Positions 53,783 to 62,026 of a stretch of DNA of 64,000 bases are shown here, in pieces. The notes under the pieces were generated by a model. That model was given only the letters and a program-made list of their open reading frames with translations. It was not told the origin of the DNA and searched no databases. Both the position numbers and the translations under genes were made by a program. Numbering within the stretch: the first letter of the stretch is position 1; each line of letters begins with the position of its first letter. The DNA is from Rhodophyticola porphyridii (lineage in GTDB: Bacteria; Pseudomonadota; Alphaproteobacteria; Rhodobacterales; Rhodobacteraceae), in the NCBI RefSeq assembly GCF_003688285.1, contig NZ_RCNT01000004.1:186001-250000 (forward strand), written 5' to 3'.

Positions 53783-53798
53783 GCACTATATGTTGTGC
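53783..53798. promoter_or_regulatory. NrdR box 1 upstream of nrdJ
   Basis: GCACTATATGTTGTGC matches the NrdR consensus ACACWATATATWGTGT at nearly all positions. TATAGT on the minus strand inside it could be the -10 of the nrdJ promoter, so binding would block RNA polymerase. Confidence 0.75.
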
Positions 53799-53813
53799 TG
53801 ATCAACCCGGCCC

Positions 53814-53829
53814 ACACAACCTGACGTAT
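53814..53829. promoter_or_regulatory. NrdR box 2 upstream of nrdJ
   Basis: ACACAACCTGACGTAT keeps the left half-site of the NrdR box and part of the right. Its centre is exactly 31 bases (three helical turns) from box 1, the spacing expected for paired NrdR sites. Confidence 0.5.
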
Positions 53830-54083
53830 GATTGCCCCTTGGGTCAACGCATTTTTTACGGATTTGTGACGGTTTTTTGGGTTGCAATTGGCGCGAGGGA
53901 GCCCGTGCCGGTCTAGCGCGTGATTCAGGCCTGTCCGTCACCGCGATTGCCATGTCGAAAAAGCTCAACAGCCATAGACCGTTATGCAGCGGCGCTGAGC
54001 AATCGGGTGAAGTCGCGCCATGTTCCGGCCACAAATAGATGACCGCGGCACGCAGGACACAGTATCTTGTGGATTGTTGAGAA
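53830..54083. other. Intergenic stretch without recognised genes
   Basis: With the NrdR region and nrdJ leader, the gap 53608-54083 spans 476 bases between nrdJ and tRNA-Pro. The part from 53608 to 53782 would be the nrdJ leader. I looked here for a cobalamin riboswitch (the B12 box and its conserved core) and found none. The part from 53830 to 54083 contains T-runs around 53850-53880 and no reading frame with convincing codon use. Confidence 0.5.
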
Positions 54084-54160
54084 TGGTCGGGGCGGCGAGA
54101 TTCGAACTCACGACCTTCTGTACCCAAAACAGACGCGCTACCAGGCTGCGCTACGCCCCG
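54084..54160 (-). tRNA. tRNA-Pro (anticodon TGG)
   Basis: A 77-base gene read on the minus strand. The acceptor arms CGGGGCG and CGCCCCG pair fully; the anticodon arm TCTGT-TTTGGGT-ACAGA gives anticodon TGG; the T-arm is GTGAG-TTCGAAT-CTCGC; the 3' CCA is encoded after the discriminator A. It lies 49 bases past the DUF192 gene on the same strand. No integrase or repeated tRNA end is seen nearby. Confidence 0.97.
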
Positions 54161-54209
54161 AACGACGCCTCGTCTATCCCGGCAGGCCCGCCTTGGGAAG
54201 CCCCCCGTT

Positions 54210-54680
54210 TCATTCCGTGGCGCAGGGCCAGGCGGCCAGTTCCTGTGGCAGGCCCGGATGGCGCAACTCCGCCCCCTCGCGGATCCCGATCCGCGACGAC
54301 AGACCGCCATTGATTTCCAGCACGGCCAGCACGTCGGGCCCGCCCGGGATCGGGGTCCGGTCGAGGGGAATCGCATTTTCATGAACCCGCGTCACCGTTC
54401 CGGTCTGATCCATGAAGATCATATCCAGGGGGATCAGCGTGTTTTCCATCCAGAAGCTCACGCGCTGCGGCCGCTCGTAGATGAAGATCATGCCCGCGCC
54501 GCTCGGCATGCTGGGACGATGCATCAGACCGACGGCGCGTTCCTGCGGATCGTCGGCCACGTCTACCCGGAAACTGGCAGCCCCGAAATCGCCGCGCAGA
54601 TCGACCCGGTCCGGCCGGCATTCGGCCAAAGCCGTGGCAGCCGACAGAACCAGTGTCAGCAGCGCCGCGAATATGCGCAT
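54210..54680 (-). CDS. DUF192 periplasmic protein
   Basis: A 156-residue protein with a signal peptide (cleavage after ALAE, about residue 20) and one DUF192 domain: RVDVADDPQERAVGLMHRPSMP (split at about 38-58), GMIFIYERPQRVSFWMENTLIPLD and the end VLEINGGLSSRIGIREG. The fold is a small beta-barrel; the function is unknown. AGGAGG lies 6 bases before ATG 54678-54680, and the start is 1 base from the stop of the cold-shock gene, so the two form an operon. A frame reaching 54827 runs antisense-like into the cold-shock gene and was not used. Confidence 0.9.
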   Translation of the reverse strand: MRIFAALLTLVLSAATALAECRPDRVDLRGDFGAASFRVDVADDPQERAVGLMHRPSMPSGAGMIFIYERPQRVSFWMENTLIPLDMIFMDQTGTVTRVHENAIPLDRTPIPGGPDVLAVLEINGGLSSRIGIREGAELRHPGLPQELAAWPCATE

Positions 54681-54681
54681 C

Positions 54682-55203
54682 TCAATCCTCCTGGACGTAA
54701 TCCCAGCTCCGCACTTCAGCGGCCATCTTGCCACGCGGCCCGTCAACCATACGGATCGAGACGGCTTCACCAGGTTGCAGATCGGCAAGTCCGAAGCGGC
54801 GCAGCACCTCGATATGAACGAACACATCTGCAGAATGCCCGAATATGTTCACGAATCCAAAGCCTTTCGCCTTGTCGAACCATTTGACCCGTGCCGCCAG
54901 AAACGGCGCATCGGGGCTCAACTCGGCAATCGGCCCGGCGTCCGGATCGTCGGGATCGCTTTCGGGCGGCTCGATCTCCAGCACCTGCTGAGCCTGTGCG
55001 CCGCGTTCGGTCTGCTGCACCAGAACCGTGATTCGAGCACTGTCCGCAACGGACCCCTGCCCGAAATTCCTCAACACATTGGCGTGAAGAAGGATATCGG
55101 GCCCGCCGTCTTCGGCCACAATAAAACCGAAGCCTTTCGCCACATCAAACCACTTCACCCGCCCAACAACCGGCTTGGTCGTATCGCTCCGCTCATCCGA
55201 CAT
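54682..55203 (-). CDS. Two-domain cold-shock protein
   Basis: A 173-residue protein with two cold-shock (OB-fold) domains: one at about residues 13-75 ([15 protein letters not shown]) and one at about 103-168 ([15 protein letters not shown], then [13 protein letters not shown]). RNA-binding motifs RNP1 (K-G-F-G-F at 23-27 and 113-117) are intact in both; RNP2 is standard in the second (VFVHIE) and altered in the first (DILLHAN). An acidic linker of about 25 residues lies between. Double-domain CSPs are common in alphaproteobacteria. ATG 55201-55203. The upstream leader is AT-rich. Confidence 0.93.
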   Translation of the reverse strand: MSDERSDTTKPVVGRVKWFDVAKGFGFIVAEDGGPDILLHANVLRNFGQGSVADSARITVLVQQTERGAQAQQVLEIEPPESDPDDPDAGPIAELSPDAPFLAARVKWFDKAKGFGFVNIFGHSADVFVHIEVLRRFGLADLQPGEAVSIRMVDGPRGKMAAEVRSWDYVQED

Positions 55204-55290
55204 TTAGGATGGTCCTCATTCTCAAATGGACCGTAAATGGCCTGTCCCAACGTCAGGCTTGCCGTTTGTGACACCCGGTGCAAGCGAAAT

Positions 55291-55304
55291 TTTTATATAT
55301 AAAA
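55291..55304. promoter_or_regulatory. AT-rich palindrome in the cold-shock gene leader/promoter
   Basis: TTTTATATATAAAA, a perfect 14-base palindrome in otherwise GC-rich DNA, 88-101 bases before the start. It is the likely -10 region, giving a leader of about 80 bases. GCTTGC (55257-55262) and GCAAGC (55280-55285) can pair within the leader. Confidence 0.4.
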
Positions 55305-55380
55305 CAAATGGATGACATTTCACGCATCGTGGAAATGCAAAAAGGTTAATAAAACTAGACAAATCCGGGAGGATGTCGGG

Positions 55381-55986
55381 TCAGGGGTTGAGCCGGGTGA
55401 TCTGCCAATCCGCACCCGGCCCGGCGCGTGTCCAGCGGAACCGATCATGAAGCCGAAAAGCCCCGTCAGCCCAGAATTCGATCTCTACGGGACGGATGCG
55501 AAACCCGCCCCAGAAGGGCGGCCGCTCCGGTGCGGTTCCGTGCTTGGCCGTCACCCGGGCGACCTCGGCCATCAGGGTCATGCGGCTGTCGAGAGGCTGC
55601 GACTGGTCCGAGGCCCAGGCCCCAAGCCTGCTTTTCAGCGACCGCGACCTGTAATAGGCGTCCGCCTGCGGGCCCTCCTCCCGCTCGACAAGGCCCCGGA
55701 CGCGGACTTGCCGGCGCAGGGATTTCCAGTGCATCACGAAGGCGGCCTTGCCCGACGCGGTCAGCTCACGGCCCTTTGCGCTTCCGTAATTCGTGTAGAA
55801 GACAAACGCATCCGCCTCGATGTCTTTCAGCAGGACCATCCGCGCATTGGGCAGCCCGTCTTCATCGACGCTGGCAAGAGCGATCGCGTTCGGATCGTTG
55901 GTTTCGCTGGTTTCGGCTTCGAAGAGCCAGCTGCGCACAATCTCGAACGGGTCGTCGCCCGCAAAAATTCCGGTTCGATCGCTCAT
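55381..55986 (-). CDS. pdxH: Pyridoxamine 5'-phosphate oxidase
   Basis: A 201-residue FMN enzyme making pyridoxal phosphate. Family segments: [24 protein letters not shown] (about residues 30-53, split), [25 protein letters not shown], the [14 protein letters not shown] segment (about 120-133) and the C-terminal [11 protein letters not shown] and [11 protein letters not shown] 55984-55986 matches the family N-terminus; an upstream in-frame extension to 56067 is basic and unlike. Divergent from fabI. Confidence 0.94.
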   Translation of the reverse strand: MSDRTGIFAGDDPFEIVRSWLFEAETSETNDPNAIALASVDEDGLPNARMVLLKDIEADAFVFYTNYGSAKGRELTASGKAAFVMHWKSLRRQVRVRGLVEREEGPQADAYYRSRSLKSRLGAWASDQSQPLDSRMTLMAEVARVTAKHGTAPERPPFWGGFRIRPVEIEFWADGAFRLHDRFRWTRAGPGADWQITRLNP

Positions 55987-56140
55987 CCGCCCTGCCCTTC
56001 CCTGCCCGCGCCTGATGCGGCGCAAGCTAACGCCGGGGCCAAAGCGCGGCAAGGCAACCACCCGCATTCTCTTGAAGCGCCCCGATCAATCGCCTAAACC
56101 CAGACTATAGTCAGATAAAACAGGCCGGACGGGAGCAGTG

Positions 56141-56953
56141 ATGGGGTTGATGAGCGGGAAACGCGGGCTGATCATGGGGCTCGCCAATGACAAGTCCATC
56201 GCCTGGGGTGTGGCAAAGGCTCTGGCCGCCGAAGGTGCGGAACTGGCCTTTTCCTATCAGGGGGATCAGTTGCTCAAGCGCGTCACACCGCTTGCCGCCG
56301 AGCTTGGCAGCGACATCGTCATTCCCTGCGACGTGGGCGATGCAGACAGTATGGACGCGCTTTTCGAGGCGCTGAAGGACACATGGGGCAGCCTGGACTT
56401 CGTCGTTCACGCCATTGGTTTTTCAGATAAAAACGAGCTTCGGGGGCGGTATGTCGACACGTCGGCGGAAAACTTCGACATGACCATGAATATCTCCGTC
56501 TATTCCTTCACGGCGATCTGCCAGCGCGCCGAAAAGATGATGCCGAACGGGGGCAGCCTGCTGACGCTGACCTATTACGGGTCGGAAAAAGTCATGCCCC
56601 ATTACAATGTCATGGGCGTGGCCAAGGCGGCGCTGGAGGCCAGCGTGATGTATCTGGCCGAGGATCTGGGCCGGGACGGCATCCGCGTGAATGCGATCAG
56701 CGCGGGCACCATCAAGACACTGGCCGCTTCCGGCATCGGAGATTTCCGCTATATCCTGAAATGGAACGAGAACAACTCCCCGCTGCGGCGCACGGTCAGC
56801 CAGGACGAGGTCGGCAAATCCGCGCTCTATCTTCTGTCCGATCTGTCCAGCGCCGTGACCGGCGAGATCCACCATGTGGATGCGGGCTATAACGTGATCG
56901 GAATGAAAAACCCCGAAGCGCCGGATATGTCGCTGGAAAAGAAAGGCCACTAA
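56141..56953 (+). CDS. fabI: Enoyl-ACP reductase (NADH) FabI
   Basis: A 270-residue short-chain-dehydrogenase-type enoyl reductase, last step of fatty-acid elongation and target of triclosan. [20 protein letters not shown] (about residues 9-28) binds NADH; Tyr145, Tyr155 and Lys162 align with the catalytic Tyr146, Tyr156 and Lys163 of E. coli FabI. GGGAG is 5 bases before ATG 56141; GTG 56138 is adjacent and possible. Followed after 2 bases by gpt. Confidence 0.95.
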   Translation: MGLMSGKRGLIMGLANDKSIAWGVAKALAAEGAELAFSYQGDQLLKRVTPLAAELGSDIVIPCDVGDADSMDALFEALKDTWGSLDFVVHAIGFSDKNELRGRYVDTSAENFDMTMNISVYSFTAICQRAEKMMPNGGSLLTLTYYGSEKVMPHYNVMGVAKAALEASVMYLAEDLGRDGIRVNAISAGTIKTLAASGIGDFRYILKWNENNSPLRRTVSQDEVGKSALYLLSDLSSAVTGEIHHVDAGYNVIGMKNPEAPDMSLEKKGH

Positions 56954-56955
56954 GC

Positions 56956-57462
56956 ATGGTCACACCGCTGCCGCATGAAAAGGGGTTCCACATTTCCTGG
57001 GATCAGATCCATCGCGACAGCCGCGCGCTGGCGTGGCGGCTGGACAAGCGCGGCCCCGGCGCGGGCGGCGCGTGGCATGCGATCGTGGCGATCACCCGGG
57101 GCGGCATGGCCCCGGCAATGATCGTCGCGCGGGAGCTCGACATCCGGCAGGTGGCGACGATCTCGATCAAATCCTACGACCATCAGACGCAAGGCGAGCC
57201 GAAGGTCCTGAACCGCCCCGACCCGGAATTGATGGGCGATGGAGAGGGGGTTCTCGTGATCGACGATCTGGTCGATTCAGGCAAGACGCTGGAGGTCGTG
57301 CGTACGCTCTATCCAAAGGCGCATTTCGCGACCGTCTACGCCAAACCCAAGGGTGAGCCGATGGTGGATACGTTCATCACCGGGGTCAGTCAGGATACCT
57401 GGATTTTCTTCCCCTGGGACATGGCCCTGCAATATGTGGAGCCCTATCGCGGCACGGATTGA
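56956..57462 (+). CDS. gpt: Xanthine-guanine phosphoribosyltransferase
   Basis: A 168-residue purine salvage enzyme. The phosphoribosyl-pyrophosphate motif [13 protein letters not shown] is at about residues 97-109, the start of the protein has [18 protein letters not shown], and [15 protein letters not shown] closes it, all as in E. coli Gpt (152 residues) with a slightly longer N-terminal part. ATG 56956, 2 bases after the fabI stop, so cotranscribed. Confidence 0.93.
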   Translation: MVTPLPHEKGFHISWDQIHRDSRALAWRLDKRGPGAGGAWHAIVAITRGGMAPAMIVARELDIRQVATISIKSYDHQTQGEPKVLNRPDPELMGDGEGVLVIDDLVDSGKTLEVVRTLYPKAHFATVYAKPKGEPMVDTFITGVSQDTWIFFPWDMALQYVEPYRGTD

Positions 57463-57535
57463 CGCTCGAACGGGCTGACGCGCGGTTGCTGAGCGCCCGT
57501 CCGATACCTCTTTCCCCGCCTTCGTTAACGCACCT

Positions 57536-58654
57536 CTAGCCCCGCGCCGACAGCGCGTCGGACAGTACGCCGCGCAGCAGATCAGATGGCACATCCGCCG
57601 TCACGAAAGCCTCTCCGATCCCATGGGCCAGGATCAGGCGCAGATGCCCGTCCACGACCTTCTTGTCCTGTGCCATCAACTCCAGAAGACCGTCCGTATT
57701 CGGCAATTCTCCCGCAATATCAGTCAGGTCACGCTTCATCTTCATGTTAGTCAGATGGGCCCGAACACGGCTCGGTTCCTCCTGTGCGCAAAGCCCCATG
57801 CGCGCCGAGAGATCGAAGGCCAGCGCGCAGCCGATCGCCACGCCCTCGCCATGAAGCAACCGGTCGGAATAGTCCGTTGCCGCTTCCAGCGCATGGCAGA
57901 AGGTATGGCCGAGATTGAGAAGCGCGCGCTCTCCCTGCTCGGTCTCGTCACGGGCGACGATATCGGCCTTCATCTGCACCGCGTGGCGGACCGCCTGCTG
58001 CCGCAACCCGATATCGCCGGCGGCCAGCGCCGGGCCGTTGGCTTCCAGCCAGGCGAAAAACGCCGCATCGCCAAGCAGCCCGTATTTCATCACCTCGCCG
58101 TAACCGGCCAGAAAGTCCCGCGCCGCAAGGGTGCCGAGCACATCGATATCGGCCAGCACCAATGCCGGCTGATGGAAGGCGCCCACCAGATTCTTCCCGT
58201 GGCGGGTGTTGATCCCGGTCTTGCCGCCGACGGAACTGTCCACCTGCGCAAGGAGGCTCGTCGGCACCTGCACGAAACGCACGCCGCGCCGCAGGATCGC
58301 CGCCGCAAAGCCGACCAGATCACCGATGACACCGCCGCCGAAGGCCACAACCATGTCGCGCCGCTCGACTTTTTGCTCCAGCAGCCATTCGACCACACGG
58401 GTCAGATACTGCCAGCTCTTGGTGGCCTCCCCCGGAGGCAGGCTCAGCGCCTCCATCTCCACGCCCTCGGCGGCCAGACCGGCGTGCAGGGCGGCCAGAT
58501 GCAGCCCGGCCACGGTCTCCTCCGTGATCACCCAGACCTTAGGCCGCGACAGGATCGGCGCGATTTCGGCCCCGGCCCGGCCAATCAGACCCTGCCCGAT
58601 CCGCACATCATAGGCCCGCGCGCCCATGGCGACCCGCACCGTATCCACACTCAT
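57536..58654 (-). CDS. aroB: 3-dehydroquinate synthase
   Basis: A 372-residue NAD- and zinc-dependent enzyme, second step of the shikimate pathway. MVVAFGGGVIGDLVGFAAAI (about residues 102-121), QVPTSLLAQVDSSVGGKTGIN and LNLGHTFCHALE (about 258, zinc-binding His) are signature segments. ATG 58652-58654 overlaps the aroK stop by 4 bases; the longer frame upstream is antisense-like to nothing and is arginine/glycine-rich, so it was rejected. Confidence 0.97.
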   Translation of the reverse strand: MSVDTVRVAMGARAYDVRIGQGLIGRAGAEIAPILSRPKVWVITEETVAGLHLAALHAGLAAEGVEMEALSLPPGEATKSWQYLTRVVEWLLEQKVERRDMVVAFGGGVIGDLVGFAAAILRRGVRFVQVPTSLLAQVDSSVGGKTGINTRHGKNLVGAFHQPALVLADIDVLGTLAARDFLAGYGEVMKYGLLGDAAFFAWLEANGPALAAGDIGLRQQAVRHAVQMKADIVARDETEQGERALLNLGHTFCHALEAATDYSDRLLHGEGVAIGCALAFDLSARMGLCAQEEPSRVRAHLTNMKMKRDLTDIAGELPNTDGLLELMAQDKKVVDGHLRLILAHGIGEAFVTADVPSDLLRGVLSDALSARG

Positions 58655-59217
58655 CCCACCCCCTCCACCACGCCTTCGGCCAGCAACCGCGCCAGCACCT
58701 CGTCGGTCGTCCTCGCGATGGACCAGGCAGGCTCGACCTTCACCTTCATCGCGGCCGTGGCATAGGCGGGCGTGCGCGCCTTCAGCAAACCCGCCAGGGT
58801 GGCGCGCGGGTTCTCCGTCTGCAGAAGGGGCCGCGTGTTCTTGTGCCTCACCCGCTGCCAGAGCAGGTCGAGATCCGCCTCCAGCCACATGACGGCGGCG
58901 CGCGCCGAAATCATCTCCCGGTTTTCCTTCGACAACCACGCCCCGCCGCCGGTGGACAGGACACAAGGCGGGCTCTCCAGCAGCCGCGCGATCACCTGCG
59001 CCTCCTTCTCGCGGAAAAACGCCTCGCCGTCGCGCTCGAAAATCTCGGCGATCGACATCCGCGCGCTCTGCACGATCTCGGCATCGGAATCCTGCAAATC
59101 CACCCCCAGGCGGCCCGCCAGCGCGCGGCCGATCGCGGTCTTTCCGGCACCCATCATGCCCACCAGAACAACCGTTCTGGCCAATCGCAACCGGCCCTTT
59201 GGCATGGTTTCGCCCAT
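58651..59217 (-). CDS. aroK: Shikimate kinase
   Basis: A 188-residue kinase, fifth step of the shikimate pathway. The P-loop GMMGAGKT is at residues 20-27, DSDAEIVQSA follows (shikimate/metal binding), then GEAFFREKEAQVI and STGGGAWLS (about 88-96). ATG 59215-59217 leaves GGAGGA about 14 bases upstream, rather far; ATG four codons later is the alternative. The open frame to 59322 lacks similarity. Coupled to aroB by a 4-base overlap. Confidence 0.95.
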   Translation of the reverse strand: MGETMPKGRLRLARTVVLVGMMGAGKTAIGRALAGRLGVDLQDSDAEIVQSARMSIAEIFERDGEAFFREKEAQVIARLLESPPCVLSTGGGAWLSKENREMISARAAVMWLEADLDLLWQRVRHKNTRPLLQTENPRATLAGLLKARTPAYATAAMKVKVEPAWSIARTTDEVLARLLAEGVVEGVG

Positions 59218-59324
59218 TGTCAAAAAAGTGTCCTCCAGGCTGGCGTAATTCCGCCCGAAAAGGCTTATAGTGAAAGTGAAGCGGCGGCAAACGCCGATAA
59301 GACAAGTAAAAACGAAGGGCATAA

Positions 59325-59459
59325 ATGGGGCGGTTGATCAAGCTTTTGGCTGTACTGGTTCTATTGGCGGTGCTGGCGCTGGTGGGCTATTCCTATTCCG
59401 GTCTGATCACTCCCGAAACGCGGGAGATAACCCAGCCGGTGGTGCTCGATGCGGATTAG
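59325..59459 (+). CDS. 44-residue single-pass membrane protein
   Basis: ATG 59325 to TAG 59457-59459, with GAAGGG 6 bases upstream. The protein is MGRLIKLL, then one membrane segment (about residues 5-24, leucine- and valine-rich), then a short tail SGLITPETREITQPVVLDAD that would face the periplasm. The last 11 bases overlap the start of the 505-residue secreted-protein gene, so translation is coupled. No family recognised; the overlap and codon use support a real gene. Confidence 0.62.
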   Translation: MGRLIKLLAVLVLLAVLALVGYSYSGLITPETREITQPVVLDAD

Positions 59460-60966
59460 GGCGACCCTTTGCGCGCTGGCCCTGGCAGGCGCTCCGGCGC
59501 TGGCCCAGACCGAGAATACCGACGCGCCGTTTTCCGGGCCCGACTGGCTCTCCGACACGATCACGCGGCCCCATGCCAATGTCGCCACATCGGCCGCGCC
59601 GCAGACGATCACGGTGATGCCGCTTGGACAGGTACGGCTCGACGCGGTGGGGATTCTGCCGTTTTCAAGCACCGGTCTGCCGCCGGATCTCTGGGCCGAC
59701 AGCGCGCCCGAGACGCTGGCCCGCCTGTTGCTGTCCCAACCTGCCGAGGGGCTGCCCGCCATTCTTGGCTTCACCCAGCAACTGGCTTTGGCCGAGCTTG
59801 ATCCGCCCCGCGACGCGGGTACCGATGCGGTGCTGTTTCTGGCCCGGCTGGATCTGCTGTTGGGCCGCGGCGCTCTCGCACCCGCGCGGGCGCTGATGGA
59901 ACGGGCCGGGCCTTCCGATCCGCGCGTGTTCCGCCGCTGGTTCGATGTCAGCCTGTTGACGGGTCAGGCCGACCGGGCCTGCGCCGCGATGCGGGCAAGC
60001 CCCGACATCGCCCCCACATTCCCGGCGCGCATCTTCTGCCTTGCGCGGAGCGGAGACTGGCCCGCCGCCGCACTCTCGCTCGGCACCGGGGAGGCGCTTG
60101 GCTACATCACCACGGCCGAGGCCGATCTGATCGCCCGCTTTCTCGATCCGGAACTGTTCGAGGGTGAGCCGCCCCTGCCGGTTCCCGCCGAGATAACACC
60201 GCTGCATTACCAGATGCTGATTTCCCTTGGCGAACGCCCGCCTTCGGCGGGCCTTCCGCTGGCCTTCGCCCATGCGGATCTGGCCGATCTGGCGGGCTGG
60301 CGGGCCCAGCTTGACGCCGCCGAACGCCTGATGCGCGCCGGCGCGATCGAGCCCGAGGAATGGCTGGTCATCTACACCGCGCGGGTTCCTGCCGCCTCCG
60401 GCGGAGTGTGGGACCGGGTGGCCGCACTTCAGGCCTTCGATGCAGCACTTCTGGCGGGTGATCCGGTGGCCGTGACCACGCGGTTGCCCCAGGTCTGGGC
60501 CGCGATGCAGCAGGTCGGGCTGGAGGTGCCGTTCGCAAGGCTCTATGCCGACCGCCTGCTCCGTCTGCCGCTGACCAGGGAAGCCGCGATGCTGGCCCGC
60601 CGCGTCGGGCTCCTGTCGCCGCTCTACGAGGCCGTGGCGCAGGGCGCGGTCCCGCAGGACGCCTATGAGCGGCGCCTTTTCACCATCGCCCGGGGGGAGG
60701 CGCCGGGGACGCCGCCAACCGGATCGGATGAGGTGACCGCCGCCGTGGCCGTGGCCTTCGCGGATGTCACCCCGCCCGAGCGGTTCACCCGGCTCCTCAC
60801 GCTCGGGCGCACCGGGGAGGCGTTGCTGCGCGCCGCGCGCACCCTTGGCGACGGCACCGGAGATGTGGACGACATCGCCGATGCGCTGCGCCTGTTCCGC
60901 GCCCTCGGGCTGGAGGACACAGCGCGCCGCGCAGCCCTGCAACTGCTGATTCTGGACCGGACCTGA
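59449..60966 (+). CDS. Secreted helical-repeat protein of unknown function
   Basis: A 505-residue protein with a signal peptide (RATLCALALAGAPALAQ, cleavage after residue about 19). The mature part is alanine/leucine-rich and almost wholly helical, with recurring helix pairs of TPR/Sel1-like character (for example LFLARLDLLLGRGALAPARALMERAG, in two pieces, and the following WFDVSLLTGQADRACAAMRAS), so a superhelical scaffold is likely. No catalytic motif seen. It overlaps the 44-residue gene upstream and ends 1 base before xerD. Periplasmic location is inferred. Confidence 0.72.
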   Translation: MRIRATLCALALAGAPALAQTENTDAPFSGPDWLSDTITRPHANVATSAAPQTITVMPLGQVRLDAVGILPFSSTGLPPDLWADSAPETLARLLLSQPAEGLPAILGFTQQLALAELDPPRDAGTDAVLFLARLDLLLGRGALAPARALMERAGPSDPRVFRRWFDVSLLTGQADRACAAMRASPDIAPTFPARIFCLARSGDWPAAALSLGTGEALGYITTAEADLIARFLDPELFEGEPPLPVPAEITPLHYQMLISLGERPPSAGLPLAFAHADLADLAGWRAQLDAAERLMRAGAIEPEEWLVIYTARVPAASGGVWDRVAALQAFDAALLAGDPVAVTTRLPQVWAAMQQVGLEVPFARLYADRLLRLPLTREAAMLARRVGLLSPLYEAVAQGAVPQDAYERRLFTIARGEAPGTPPTGSDEVTAAVAVAFADVTPPERFTRLLTLGRTGEALLRAARTLGDGTGDVDDIADALRLFRALGLEDTARRAALQLLILDRT

Positions 60967-60967
60967 A

Positions 60968-61918
60968 ATGGCCGCCATCATGAAGGACACCCGCTGGATC
61001 CAATCTTTCATCGAAGCTCAGGCCGCCGAACTGAACGCCGCCCACAACACTCAGCTCGCCTACACGCGCGATCTGGACGATTTCCGCCGATTTCTCGGCG
61101 CGCGCGACACCGACCTGCCAAGGGCGACGCGCGCGGATATCGAGGCCTATCTGACCGCTCTTGATGCCAATGGAATGGCGCGCGCAACCCGCGCCCGGCG
61201 CCTCTCCTCCATTAAGCAGCTTTACCGTTTCACCTATGAAGAGGGGATGCGCAGTGACAATCCGGCTCAGTTGATCAAGGGGCCGGGCCGTGACAAGCGC
61301 CTACCGAAGACGCTGACGCTGGAACAGGTGGACCGGCTACTTGACGCCGCCGAAACCCATGGCCGCAGCCCGGGCGACCGGCTGCGAAACGCCTGTCTCA
61401 TGCAGATGCTCTATGCGACCGGGATGCGGGTCACCGAGTTGATCTCGCTGCCGGTCTCCGCCGCGCGGGGCGATCCGCAGGTCCTGCTGATCAAGGGCAA
61501 GGGCGGCAAGGAACGCATGGTGCCCCTGTCTCCGCCGGCCCGGCTGGCACTTGCGGCATGGCTTGGGCATCGCGATGCCGAGGAGGACCGCAAGGCGGAC
61601 GAAACCGGCACGCCCGTCTCCCGCTTCCTGTTCCCCTCACACGGGAAATCCGGCCATGTCACCCGCGTGCGGTTCTTCACGCTGGTCAAGGAAATCGCGG
61701 TGGCCGCCGGCATCTCGCCGGGCGACGTGACGCCCCACACGCTTCGCCATGCCTTTGCCACGCATCTGCTGGCCGGCGGCGCCGATCTCCGCTCGATCCA
61801 GACGCTTCTGGGCCATGCGGATATCTCCACCACCGAGATCTACACGCATGTACTGGACGAGCGGCTGAAATCCCTTGTGTTCGACTATCATCCGCTGGCG
61901 AAACCCCGCCCGCGATAG
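60968..61918 (+). CDS. xerD: Site-specific tyrosine recombinase XerD
   Basis: A 316-residue tyrosine recombinase; XerC/XerD resolve chromosome dimers at dif. The SAM-like N-terminal core-binding domain covers about residues 1-95. Catalytic residues are all present: Arg154 (TGMRVTEL), Lys about 178 (KGKGGKER), His257 and Arg260 (HTLRHAF), His283 (LGHADIS) and Tyr292. Length and the KGPGRDKRLPKTLT linker fit XerD rather than a phage integrase. No mobile element is attached. ATG 60968, 1 base after the secreted-protein gene. Confidence 0.93.
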   Translation: MAAIMKDTRWIQSFIEAQAAELNAAHNTQLAYTRDLDDFRRFLGARDTDLPRATRADIEAYLTALDANGMARATRARRLSSIKQLYRFTYEEGMRSDNPAQLIKGPGRDKRLPKTLTLEQVDRLLDAAETHGRSPGDRLRNACLMQMLYATGMRVTELISLPVSAARGDPQVLLIKGKGGKERMVPLSPPARLALAAWLGHRDAEEDRKADETGTPVSRFLFPSHGKSGHVTRVRFFTLVKEIAVAAGISPGDVTPHTLRHAFATHLLAGGADLRSIQTLLGHADISTTEIYTHVLDERLKSLVFDYHPLAKPRPR

Positions 61919-62026
61919 CACCGGGCCGCCGCGCGCGAAACCGGCCCGCTTCGGCCATGCAACACCTGCCACCTCGCGCCGAACCCCGCTCTTGAAGAAC
62001 CCGCATCCGCACCCCATAACCTGCTC

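Noticed and set aside
53832-54038. A 68-codon open frame on the plus strand between nrdJ and tRNA-Pro
   Set aside because: No ribosome binding site, no family pattern and poor codon character.
54084-54160. tRNA-Pro as an attachment site for an integrated element
   Set aside because: No duplicated tRNA end, integrase or foreign-looking genes on either side; XerD 7 kb away is the housekeeping recombinase.
56103-56112. GACTATAGTC palindrome between pdxH and fabI
   Set aside because: Only ten bases with no second copy; may be part of a -10 region, not enough to call an operator.
57536-59341. A 601-codon open frame that would join aroB to an upstream extension
   Set aside because: The extension runs over aroK in another frame and is Arg/Gly-rich without similarity; AroB is complete from 58654.
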